From positions 181,575-245,574 of the forward strand of contig JAIXQD010000001.1 in the NCBI GenBank assembly GCA_027485855.1: DNA of 64,000 nucleotides. Reading direction: 5' to 3'. Position numbers and translations under genes: made by a program. This document shows positions 8,658 through 14,993 of the stretch, piece after piece (the first letter of the stretch is position 1; every line of letters begins with the position of its first letter). This DNA is from Rickettsiales bacterium (GTDB taxonomy: Bacteria > Pseudomonadota > Alphaproteobacteria > G027485855). The notes under the pieces are model-generated. The model had not been told where the DNA came from, did not search any database, and worked only from the letters and a program-made list of their open reading frames with translations.

Positions 8658-8958
8658 CTCAAGTTATAATGGCTTATCAAAGTTGTGCGTATAGATTGCT
8701 TATATATATTACACTAATACCAACCCAAAATTTAACATAATACAAATACTCGATTTAATAGGGGTGTATAGAGCAGATATATAAAGGGATATATGGGCCA
8801 AGTTTCTGAACTTAGATAGCGCAAGCCAGCGGCTGCCCTGCCTCGTAATAGCGGCTTATAACATCCATCTCTATATCCATGATAAACAAACTAGCCGCAA
8901 CTCGGCCTATCCGCTAATAAGTGGGCCGAACTATGAATGAGCAACAGGAGCATTGCCT
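8658..8958. other. AT-rich intergenic stretch, no gene recognised
   Basis: The longest gap without a gene. It is AT-rich at 8690-8800 (runs of TA), and I see no convincing ORF, tRNA fold or intrinsic terminator. It must hold the end of the efflux operon and the mazG promoter, but no single -10/-35 pair stands out. The mazG ribosome site CAGGAG is at its right end. Confidence 0.6.
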
Positions 8959-9750
8959 ATGAGCAAAGAGATAGATGCGTTATTGGCCATTATGACCACC
9001 CTGCGCCACCCTGTTAGCGGCTGCCCTTGGGACATTGCCCAAGATTTTAAAAGCATTGCCAAACACACCATCGAAGAAGCCTATGAGGTGGTCGATGCGA
9101 TTGAGCAAGATGACATGGCGGCGCTCAAAGGCGAATTAGGCGATTTGTTATTTCAGGTTATTTTCTATGCGCAAATGGCTAAAGAGCAAGGGCTCTATGA
9201 TTTTGCGCAAATTGTGCAAACCCTCAATGATAAAATGATAAAGCGCCACCCGCATATTTTTGCCGAGCAAAAAGGCATTAACAGCGCCGCCGACCAAATC
9301 GCAAATTGGGAGGCACAAAAAGAAGCCGAGCGAACTAATTCTCTGCAAAAAAGCGTGTTGGATGGTGTGACATCGGCACTCCCTGCCCTTAGCCGTGCCG
9401 TGAAGTTGCAAGCCCGCGCCGCACGCGTTGGCTTTGATTGGGCCACAGTGCCGCCTATTTTAGCCAAGCTCCAAGAAGAAATTGCCGAATTACAAACCGA
9501 GATTGATAACAATGCGCCCACGGCAAAACTACAAGATGAATTAGGCGATATATTATTTGTGGTGGCTAATCTGGCGCGGCGCTTAGATATCGACCCTGAA
9601 ACAGCGCTGCGCAGCACCAACGATAAATTTACACAGCGGTTTAAATTTATTGAAACATCGCTCAGCCAAGCGGGCCGCGATATAAATAATGCCAGCCTCC
9701 AAGAGATGGAAGATTTATGGCAACGCGCCAAAACACATGCAGCAAAATAA
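8959..9750 (+). CDS. mazG: Nucleoside triphosphate pyrophosphohydrolase MazG
   Basis: 263 residues. Two tandem MazG domains are visible. The first (about 20-130) holds CPWDIAQDFKSIAKHTIEEAYE and the Mg-binding GELGDLLFQV. The second (about 165-255) holds EEIAELQTEI and DELGDILFVV. The enzyme hydrolyses NTPs and dNTPs to NMP and pyrophosphate, cleaning the nucleotide pool. The ATG at 8959 follows CAGGAG by eight bases; a TTG two codons earlier is unlikely. It converges on hflX with a 17-bp gap. In many alphaproteobacteria mazG lies next to hflX and hfq, as here. Confidence 0.95.
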   Translation: MSKEIDALLAIMTTLRHPVSGCPWDIAQDFKSIAKHTIEEAYEVVDAIEQDDMAALKGELGDLLFQVIFYAQMAKEQGLYDFAQIVQTLNDKMIKRHPHIFAEQKGINSAADQIANWEAQKEAERTNSLQKSVLDGVTSALPALSRAVKLQARAARVGFDWATVPPILAKLQEEIAELQTEIDNNAPTAKLQDELGDILFVVANLARRLDIDPETALRSTNDKFTQRFKFIETSLSQAGRDINNASLQEMEDLWQRAKTHAAK

Positions 9751-9767
9751 CCGCCTAGATTTGTGCC

Positions 9768-11096
9768 CTAAACTTGTGCCTCGGCTAAATAGCGCTTAGC
9801 AAAGCGGGCATAATCAGCGCTACTGAGCGCCACGGCAAAATGCATATTTTGCTCACGCGTTGATTGCTGTTGCACTTCGCCAAATTGATGCAGCCAGGCG
9901 ATGGCCGCGCCGGCATGATGCGGCAAAGTAATCTCATAGATTTTGCGTGCGGCAGGCGCATTATGATCGAGCCACTCCAGCAATTCGGGCAAGCCCTGCC
10001 CGCTTACGGCCGATAGTGCAAATTGTGGCGGCGTTTCTATATCTTCACGCAGCAAACTACGCTGGGCCGATTGCTGCAATTGTGCGCGTGTGTCTAAATC
10101 GAGTAAGTCAATTTTATTGAGCACTTCAACCAGCCGAGTATCGGTGTGCTCAATGCCCAGCTCGCTTAAAACCTGATACACATCGATGGCTTCAGCCTTA
10201 TGGCTGTGGCTACTGATATCGCGCACATGAATAATCATTTGTGCCGATTGCAATTCCTCGAGTGTGGCTTTAAAGGCTTCAACCAGGCTGGTGGGTAGCG
10301 CGCTGATAAAGCCAACCGTATCTGAAAATAAACAAGGCCGGCCAGACGGCAATTTAACTTCGCGCAAAGTGGTATCAAGCGTGGCAAAGAGCATGTCTTT
10401 AGCTAAAACCTGCGCGCCAGACAGCGCATTAAACAAGCTCGATTTTCCGGCATTGGTATAGCCCACCAAGGCAATAATTGGCAGCTCTTGCTTTTGTCGC
10501 TGCTCGCGGTGCAGGCCGCGTGTCCGACGTACATCGAGCAAATCACGTTTGATTTTATCGATACGCTCGCCAATAAGGCGGCGGTCAATTTCTAATTGCG
10601 ATTCCCCAGGACCACCCAAAAAGCCAAAGCCACCACGCTGGCGCTCAAGGTGAGTCCATGAACGCACCAAGCGCGAGCGCTGATAATTAAGTGCCGCGAG
10701 CTCGACTTGCAAACGCCCCTCTTGCGTGCGGGCGCGGGCGCCAAATATTTCTAAAATAAGGCCGGTGCGATCGATAACTTTGCATTGCCAGTGTTTTTCA
10801 AGATTGCGTTGCTGCACCGGCGACAGCGCATGATTAACCACCACCAACTCTATTTTATCGTCGGCAATGATTTGCTGCATTTGCTCGGTTTGCCCGCGCC
10901 CCAACAAGGTTGCTGGCGTAGCTCTGCGTATGCGCAAAATTTTGGCATGACACACTTTAAGCGCAATGGCAGCCGCCAAACTTACCGCCTCGGTCAGTTT
11001 TTCGGTGCTGTTGCGCAGGGTGTCGGGCTCGGCATCCAGCTCTGGATGAAGCACCAATGTGGCAATAGGTGGTAACGCTACGGGTGATGACGACAT
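9768..11096 (-). CDS. hflX: Ribosome-associated GTPase HflX
   Basis: 442 residues. The N-terminal HflX domain has the ATP-binding glycine region (RRATPATLLGRGQTEQ) and the conserved stretch LEIFGARARTQEGRLQVELA. The GTPase domain starts near residue 207 with G1 GYTNAGKSS, followed by DTVGF (G3) and NKID (G4). HflX splits stalled or stressed 70S ribosomes. It follows hfq on the same strand with an 18-bp gap and is almost certainly co-transcribed with it. Confidence 0.96.
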   Translation of the reverse strand: MSSSPVALPPIATLVLHPELDAEPDTLRNSTEKLTEAVSLAAAIALKVCHAKILRIRRATPATLLGRGQTEQMQQIIADDKIELVVVNHALSPVQQRNLEKHWQCKVIDRTGLILEIFGARARTQEGRLQVELAALNYQRSRLVRSWTHLERQRGGFGFLGGPGESQLEIDRRLIGERIDKIKRDLLDVRRTRGLHREQRQKQELPIIALVGYTNAGKSSLFNALSGAQVLAKDMLFATLDTTLREVKLPSGRPCLFSDTVGFISALPTSLVEAFKATLEELQSAQMIIHVRDISSHSHKAEAIDVYQVLSELGIEHTDTRLVEVLNKIDLLDLDTRAQLQQSAQRSLLREDIETPPQFALSAVSGQGLPELLEWLDHNAPAARKIYEITLPHHAGAAIAWLHQFGEVQQQSTREQNMHFAVALSSADYARFAKRYLAEAQV

Positions 11097-11114
11097 AGCA
11101 CCCGTTATACAGAA

Positions 11115-11360
11115 TTATTCGGCAGTGAGTAGCTCATTTTCAAAAAGCTGAACAGGCACAACCGGCATAACGGTTGAAACAGCATGTTTGTAAACCAGCT
11201 GCGAGTGGTCATCGCGGCGTAACAAAATTGTGTTGCCGTCAAACCAGCTAATGATACCTTGCAGCTTAACCCCGTTTACCAGAAATACGGTGACTGCAAG
11301 CTTATTTTTGCGCAAGTGACTCAGAAAAATATCCTGCACAGTTTGATTTTTATCAGACAT
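11115..11360 (-). CDS. hfq: RNA chaperone Hfq
   Basis: 81 residues, the usual alphaproteobacterial length. The Sm1 motif is seen in [20 protein letters not shown], and the Sm2 motif contains YKHAVSTV, matching the YKHAI signature of the proximal RNA-binding face. It forms a hexamer that pairs small RNAs with mRNAs. The ribosome site is weak, GGACG before the ATG at 11360. It is first in a short hfq-hflX unit. Confidence 0.97.
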   Translation of the reverse strand: MSDKNQTVQDIFLSHLRKNKLAVTVFLVNGVKLQGIISWFDGNTILLRRDDHSQLVYKHAVSTVMPVVPVQLFENELLTAE

Positions 11361-11448
11361 TCGGCGTCCTATTTAAAAGGTTTTGTTATCATAAAAATTC
11401 ATTTTAGGTCGGTGCATAGCCGCCCACTTATTATGGAATCAATATACC

Positions 11449-11466
11449 ACCTATAAGTATATAGGT
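11449..11466. repeat. Perfect 7-bp hairpin over the stop codon of the HAD gene
   Basis: ACCTATA (11449-11455), loop AGTA, TATAGGT (11460-11466). The TAG stop of the minus-strand HAD gene (11451-11453) lies in one arm. No T-run follows on the minus strand, so it is not a standard intrinsic terminator, although it may stabilise the mRNA end. Confidence 0.6.
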
Positions 11467-12173
11467 TTATCTAGCTGCTTGACCAGTATTAGTAAGGTTG
11501 AAAGTGTTAAAAAGCGCGGCACTGAGTGCGCTAAGGTCTCGCCCGTTTCACTTTCATAATTTCCAACCAAAATACCCTGACAATGGGCAGCAATGGCCGT
11601 ATCCATATCAACATCCGTATCACCAATAAACCAGATGTTGTTTTTATTGGCCTTACTTTTATCGGGGTCTTGTTTAAACTGCATTTGCTCTAGCGCCATG
11701 ATGGCGGGGGCTGGGTCGGGCTTGTCGGCGGCAGCGTCACCCGCGCCTATGACTGCGCCAAAATATTTTTGCCAGCCCAGCTGTGCCACTTCATCGCGCA
11801 GAAAGTGCCCGCTCTTGTTGCTCACCACACCCATCTGCACTTGTTTTTGCTGCAAAGCCTTGAGCAGCGCTTCGGCATCATCAAGCACGCGCAAATGCTG
11901 CCGCCGATGTTTATCGAAAGTATCACGAAAGATATCACGCGCCACATGCCACTGGTCACCAAACCACAGCGGGAAATTATCGCGCATCGATTTTTTGACC
12001 TCACGGCGCAAACGCAAATCATCCCATATTTCTAAGTTAAAGTGCGCCCGCGCCGCATTGATGGCGATAGCCACAGCCTGCCAGTTTTCAACCAGCGTAT
12101 TATCCCAGTCAAAAAGCGCTATGTGCGGCAGATGCGGCAGTTTATCAACAGAATCAGTCATGCGCTGCAGCAT
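11451..12173 (-). CDS. HAD-superfamily hydrolase, phosphoglycolate phosphatase-like
   Basis: About 240 residues. Motif I is ALFDWDNTLVENW with the nucleophilic Asp and the DxD acid/base Asp; a helical cap follows. Motif II is VVSNKSG, motif III the Lys of AADKPDPAP, and motif IV FIGDTDVDMDTA. All catalytic residues are present, so it is probably an active small-molecule phosphatase; the substrate is unknown. Possible starts are GTG 12200, ATG 12173 and ATG 12161. None has a good ribosome site, and both ATGs lie in the arms of a 13-bp perfect inverted repeat. It sits between the accessory island and hfq. Confidence 0.85.
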   Translation of the reverse strand: MLQRMTDSVDKLPHLPHIALFDWDNTLVENWQAVAIAINAARAHFNLEIWDDLRLRREVKKSMRDNFPLWFGDQWHVARDIFRDTFDKHRRQHLRVLDDAEALLKALQQKQVQMGVVSNKSGHFLRDEVAQLGWQKYFGAVIGAGDAAADKPDPAPAIMALEQMQFKQDPDKSKANKNNIWFIGDTDVDMDTAIAAHCQGILVGNYESETGETLAHSVPRFLTLSTLLILVKQLDKPIYL

Positions 12174-12182
12174 GACTGATTC
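12151..12182. repeat. Perfect 13-bp inverted repeat over the HAD gene start codons
   Basis: GAATCAGTCATGC (12151-12163), six-base loop, GCATGACTGATTC (12170-12182). Each arm contains one of the two candidate ATG codons of the minus-strand HAD gene. It could be an mRNA hairpin controlling translation, or a protein-binding palindrome. Confidence 0.75.
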
Positions 12183-12317
12183 ATGATTGTTTGCAAGCAC
12201 TTCTAAGCCATCCCCCCATATTGCTTCGGCTGATTATGGTTAAGCAGAACTATATTCAAACTTTTTTTACCTGACTATGTGCATGCTTCAATTCAGTTAC
12301 GTGACAAAGGAGAAATT

Positions 12318-12734
12318 ATGCCGGCCGAAACTCTAAGACAAACAAAAACCAATGATTTAGCCAATGCACATGCGGAAAAGCAGGCTTTAGCGCTGCAAAA
12401 TTATCTGGGTGCACGGGTTGAGCTAAGAGATGTGCCCGCGGCCACCCTGCCCGAATTGCCGCTCACCGGTAGCGAGCGACGCTTAGCCATTAAAAAAATC
12501 GCCCTAGAGCATGCGGCCGATTTAATGCAGCTTGGTTTTAGCCAAGCCGATTTGCAGCTGATGCAAACCAAAGGGCAACTGCCTAACAACAAAGCCTATG
12601 TGCTGATGCGCCAGCCCTTAGCCAGAATTCGCGGCGCCGATCTCACTGGTCTGCCGCCCTATGTGCTGATGGATGGCCGAGCGATGGACCTCACCCGCGC
12701 ATTTTTTGCCGCTCAAGCAGCCAGAACCCATTAG
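12318..12734 (+). CDS. Small accessory protein, possibly a degenerate HNH-toxin-like domain
   Basis: 138 residues, starting at an ATG six bases after AAAGGAG. The N-terminal ~45 residues are polar. Residues ~55-138 include the helix pair LGFSQADLQLMQTKGQLP and the stretch LTGLPPYVLMDGRAMDLT. From memory this spacing resembles the C-terminal HNH-type toxin modules that read L-x-x-x-D-x-x-x-M-x-x-G ... HH ... LVLM ... H, but the expected catalytic His-His and His positions hold other residues, so I call no nuclease activity. It is the first gene of a plus-strand cluster ending at 14973; the 38-aa ORF starts ten bases after its stop. Confidence 0.6.
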   Translation: MPAETLRQTKTNDLANAHAEKQALALQNYLGARVELRDVPAATLPELPLTGSERRLAIKKIALEHAADLMQLGFSQADLQLMQTKGQLPNNKAYVLMRQPLARIRGADLTGLPPYVLMDGRAMDLTRAFFAAQAARTH

Positions 12735-12744
12735 GAGCATAAAG

Positions 12745-12861
12745 ATGAAAATACCGGTTTTTACCAGTGCGATTGCCTCAGGCGCCTTGCCTTCAGCCCC
12801 GCCGCGCCCAACCGCAAGTGCCATTAAAGCCCCGACGACCACACCATCATTGAGGAGCTAA
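12745..12861 (+). CDS. 38-residue Pro/Ala/Ser/Thr-rich peptide
   Basis: An ATG at 12745 with TAGGAG seven bases before it opens a 38-codon frame ending at TAA 12861, one base before the next start. The peptide (begins MKIPVFTSAIASGALPSAPP) is rich in Pro, Ala, Ser and Thr and has two lysines and two arginines. It has no clear membrane segment. Its last codons contain the GAGGAG ribosome site of the next gene, so it may act as a translational-coupling leader instead of a functional peptide. Confidence 0.5.
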   Translation: MKIPVFTSAIASGALPSAPPRPTASAIKAPTTTPSLRS

Positions 12862-12862
12862 A

Positions 12863-13285
12863 ATGAGAGCGACACAATTTATGCGCGTTGTTGGCGCTAA
12901 AACCGCCAGCCCCTTGCCTGAAAACCAAATTCGCGTGGCCAATGTTGATGTAAAAAGCGCCTGCTATCGTGAGCTTCCGGGCGATTATCAGCGCTTTTTG
13001 GCCGAAACCAATGGGGCTGCTTGGAATGGCCTATCGCTTTACGGCATCTACCCAGAGCACCGCCATGAAGAGGATTCTGCCATCCCTGACATTGTTGCGC
13101 AAAATGAGCGCTTTGCCAATTTAGGTGGCCCATCACGGGTGATTTTAGGCCATGTGGATGAGCAATTACTGGCCTATGATGAGCGTCATGGCTATCAGCG
13201 CCTCGATATGTTTACCCATGCGCCCTTGGCTAAGTTTGCAACTTTAGACCAGCTGGTTAAAGAGTGCCTCGATAGATTGCTATAA
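12863..13285 (+). CDS. SUKH/YrhA-like protein (SMI1/KNR4 superfamily)
   Basis: 140 residues. The stretch LPGDYQRFLAETNGAAWNGLSLYGI is the hallmark SUKH pattern (LP-x-x-Y-x-x-FL-x-x-xNG-x-x-x-x-x-x-L-x-G). Further blocks follow: ILGHVDEQLLAYD and a C-terminal LDQLVKECLDRLL helix. SUKH proteins often serve as immunity proteins against contact-dependent or polymorphic nuclease toxins, but many YrhA-type members have no known role. A strong GAGGAG lies seven bases before the ATG. It lies just after the 138-aa gene and the 38-aa peptide, so they form a compact three-gene unit. No secretion-type toxin is visible in the window. Confidence 0.75.
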   Translation: MRATQFMRVVGAKTASPLPENQIRVANVDVKSACYRELPGDYQRFLAETNGAAWNGLSLYGIYPEHRHEEDSAIPDIVAQNERFANLGGPSRVILGHVDEQLLAYDERHGYQRLDMFTHAPLAKFATLDQLVKECLDRLL

Positions 13286-13308
13286 AGGCTAATATTTTAT
13301 TATAAAAT

Positions 13309-13337
13309 TTGACAATGCAGCTTTGGGTTATTATGGT
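13309..13337 (+). promoter_or_regulatory. Candidate promoter for the 141-aa membrane protein gene
   Basis: TTGACA (13309-13314), a 17-bp spacer, then TATGGT (13332-13337). The gene's AAGGAAG ribosome site and ATG at 13374 follow. The -35 is a perfect consensus. Confidence 0.55.
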
Positions 13338-13373
13338 TGCGCTAATGCAATTATAATAACCTAAGGAAGTGCC

Positions 13374-13799
13374 ATGTCCGTTATCCTGCCTGCTGATACA
13401 CAAAAAACCAATATTGCTTATGCCAGCTTTTGGAGCGGGGCTGCGGCTGGTATTGCCGCAAACATTATGGCGGTTACGGGTTTAGCCAGCGCGGCAGTAG
13501 CCGCCTCGCCGATTGTGGCCGTGCCACTTTTTGCTACGGCTGTTTATTTAGGCGGCTGCGCTATTGCCAGCAATCTTATCAGTATTAAGCGTGCGGCTTT
13601 TGAAGCAAAAGACGTGCAAAGCATAGTGCATAAAGATATCAGCCGTCGTGCATCAACTGGGTTGGCACAATTAGGTATCGCGGGCAAATATGTGGGCATG
13701 GGCTCGTTATGGAGCTCGGGCTTAACATTAGCCGCCGTGGTGCCGGTTTTGGGCTATTTATTTATCAGCAAAAAGCCCCTGGTTAATATAGCCTCATAG
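13374..13799 (+). CDS. Small hydrophobic membrane protein, unknown function
   Basis: 141 residues with AAGGAAG before the ATG. A hydrophobic hairpin covers about residues 21-66 (rich in Ala, Val and Ile); a second hydrophobic stretch covers about 112-133. Between them is a polar segment, KDVQSIVHKDISRRASTGLAQLGIAGK. The plan of N-terminal polar turn, two membrane segments and a basic stretch ending near LGI-x-x-x is shared in outline with the tandem proteins at 58.4-60.6 kb. It has its own candidate promoter and is followed after 73 bp by the HExxH gene. Function unknown. Confidence 0.7.
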   Translation: MSVILPADTQKTNIAYASFWSGAAAGIAANIMAVTGLASAAVAASPIVAVPLFATAVYLGGCAIASNLISIKRAAFEAKDVQSIVHKDISRRASTGLAQLGIAGKYVGMGSLWSSGLTLAAVVPVLGYLFISKKPLVNIAS

Positions 13800-13852
13800 T
13801 TAATTTGGCCTGTTTTAAATAGCGCTGCTTTTAGTCCTTCATGAAAGTATTT

Positions 13853-13881
13853 TATGCTCATAGACTTAGTCTATGAGCATA
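13853..13881. repeat. Perfect 13-bp inverted repeat over the start codon of the HExxH gene
   Basis: TATGCTCATAGAC (13853-13865), loop TTA, GTCTATGAGCATA (13869-13881). The ATG at 13873 lies in the right arm. No ribosome site precedes it, and a TAG in frame at 13867 rules out any earlier start. In RNA this would be a very stable hairpin hiding the start codon; as DNA it is a candidate operator. Confidence 0.85.
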
Positions 13882-14973
13882 TCAGCACATCAAAATGACC
13901 TGCCGGCGGATTACCCACAAAATGCCGCCACCGCAAAAAGGTTTTTAGAGGCCATCAAGCCGAGAGACCCAAAATACAATGCTGACAGCTATTTGCCGGC
14001 ATGGGGCGGCTGGGCCGTATCTTACCAACAGCAGCAATTAGACAAGCTTATCCAAATTGGTCGTGACAGCCGCAACTTCAGAGAAATCAGCAATGCTTTA
14101 GGTCGGGCTGGTATGACTGTGCGTTACAGCCCACAAAAAAACGACAGTGTTGGCGGTTATTTTATGGTGGCAACCATGCAAGATATGGTCAGCAAAAATA
14201 AGTATGATACAGAAACTTATATTAGCATCACCCAAAGTGCCTTCCCTGAATTTTCGCTCAGCGCCATGGCGCATGAATTCAGACATGGTTGGCAATATTT
14301 GCAAGGCTACTCGTTTGGTGTTGAATTATCGCCGCGCGAATATCTAACTTTTATGCGCCACATCGAGGCCGATGCCCATGCCTGCCAAGCCAGAATGGTT
14401 TTTGAAATGGCTATGGCGCGCAATCAGCCGCAGTTGGTAAGATCGATTATATCGCTGAGAATGTCTGGTGTTTCAGACCTGTTAAAAAAATTTACCGATG
14501 TCTATAGCACGGCCACAGACATATTCGAAAAACAAGAGCGGCTCGATTATGCCACGCGGCACGTTTATCAAGCTTTTTTAAATGATAAACAGCGCATCAC
14601 GCAGTATGACGAAAATCATCTCAATCAGTATAAAAAGATGATGAAGCGGCGGCACCCAAATAACTGGGCCACACATCAATTACCAGATAATTATGTTGTG
14701 GGGCTGAGTACTGGCCCCGATGGCCGCGGCTATTGGAGCCAAAGCACTGTGAACGCGCTGGTGATGCCAGGCTTTGCGGCACAGATTGAAAATGAATTAT
14801 TTGATTTAGAAACGCAAATTGAGTTTACGCAAAACAACCTTGACATCACCGCCAAGAAACCGGTGGCACAAATTACCGCGCCTCTATCAGAGCCGATGCG
14901 CAATGCCCGCCGCGCTCTGCAACCCCAGCAAGAGAGCCTGTTGGGTAGCCTAAAAAGAATAATCTTCGGCTAA
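13873..14973 (+). CDS. Putative zinc metallopeptidase (HExxH) of an uncharacterised family
   Basis: 366 residues, no signal peptide or membrane segment. AMAHEFRHGWQ at about residues 132-141 contains HExxH (His134, Glu135, His138), and HIEADAHACQ at about 163-172 supplies acidic residues (Glu165, Asp167) that could be the third zinc ligand, the gluzincin or DUF6782-like arrangement. The N-terminal ~125 residues are polar and helical; the C-terminal ~190 residues include a helical region and a Pro-rich tail. It may be an intracellular or non-classically exported protease, and the substrate is unknown. It ends the accessory island, 20 bp from the convergent ntrX stop. The start is fixed by an upstream in-frame stop. 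Confidence 0.7.
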   Translation: MSISAHQNDLPADYPQNAATAKRFLEAIKPRDPKYNADSYLPAWGGWAVSYQQQQLDKLIQIGRDSRNFREISNALGRAGMTVRYSPQKNDSVGGYFMVATMQDMVSKNKYDTETYISITQSAFPEFSLSAMAHEFRHGWQYLQGYSFGVELSPREYLTFMRHIEADAHACQARMVFEMAMARNQPQLVRSIISLRMSGVSDLLKKFTDVYSTATDIFEKQERLDYATRHVYQAFLNDKQRITQYDENHLNQYKKMMKRRHPNNWATHQLPDNYVVGLSTGPDGRGYWSQSTVNALVMPGFAAQIENELFDLETQIEFTQNNLDITAKKPVAQITAPLSEPMRNARRALQPQQESLLGSLKRIIFG

Positions 14974-14993
14974 AGCTGACCGCTCATTTTATT

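Noticed and set aside
8658..8958. Small RNA or tRNA in the longest gap
   Set aside because: No cloverleaf, anticodon arm or terminator could be drawn; the AT-rich part has no stable pairing.
11593..12186. 197-codon plus-strand open frame opposite the HAD gene
   Set aside because: The minus-strand HAD motifs are intact, and the plus-strand product is a Ser/Cys/Ala-rich shadow.
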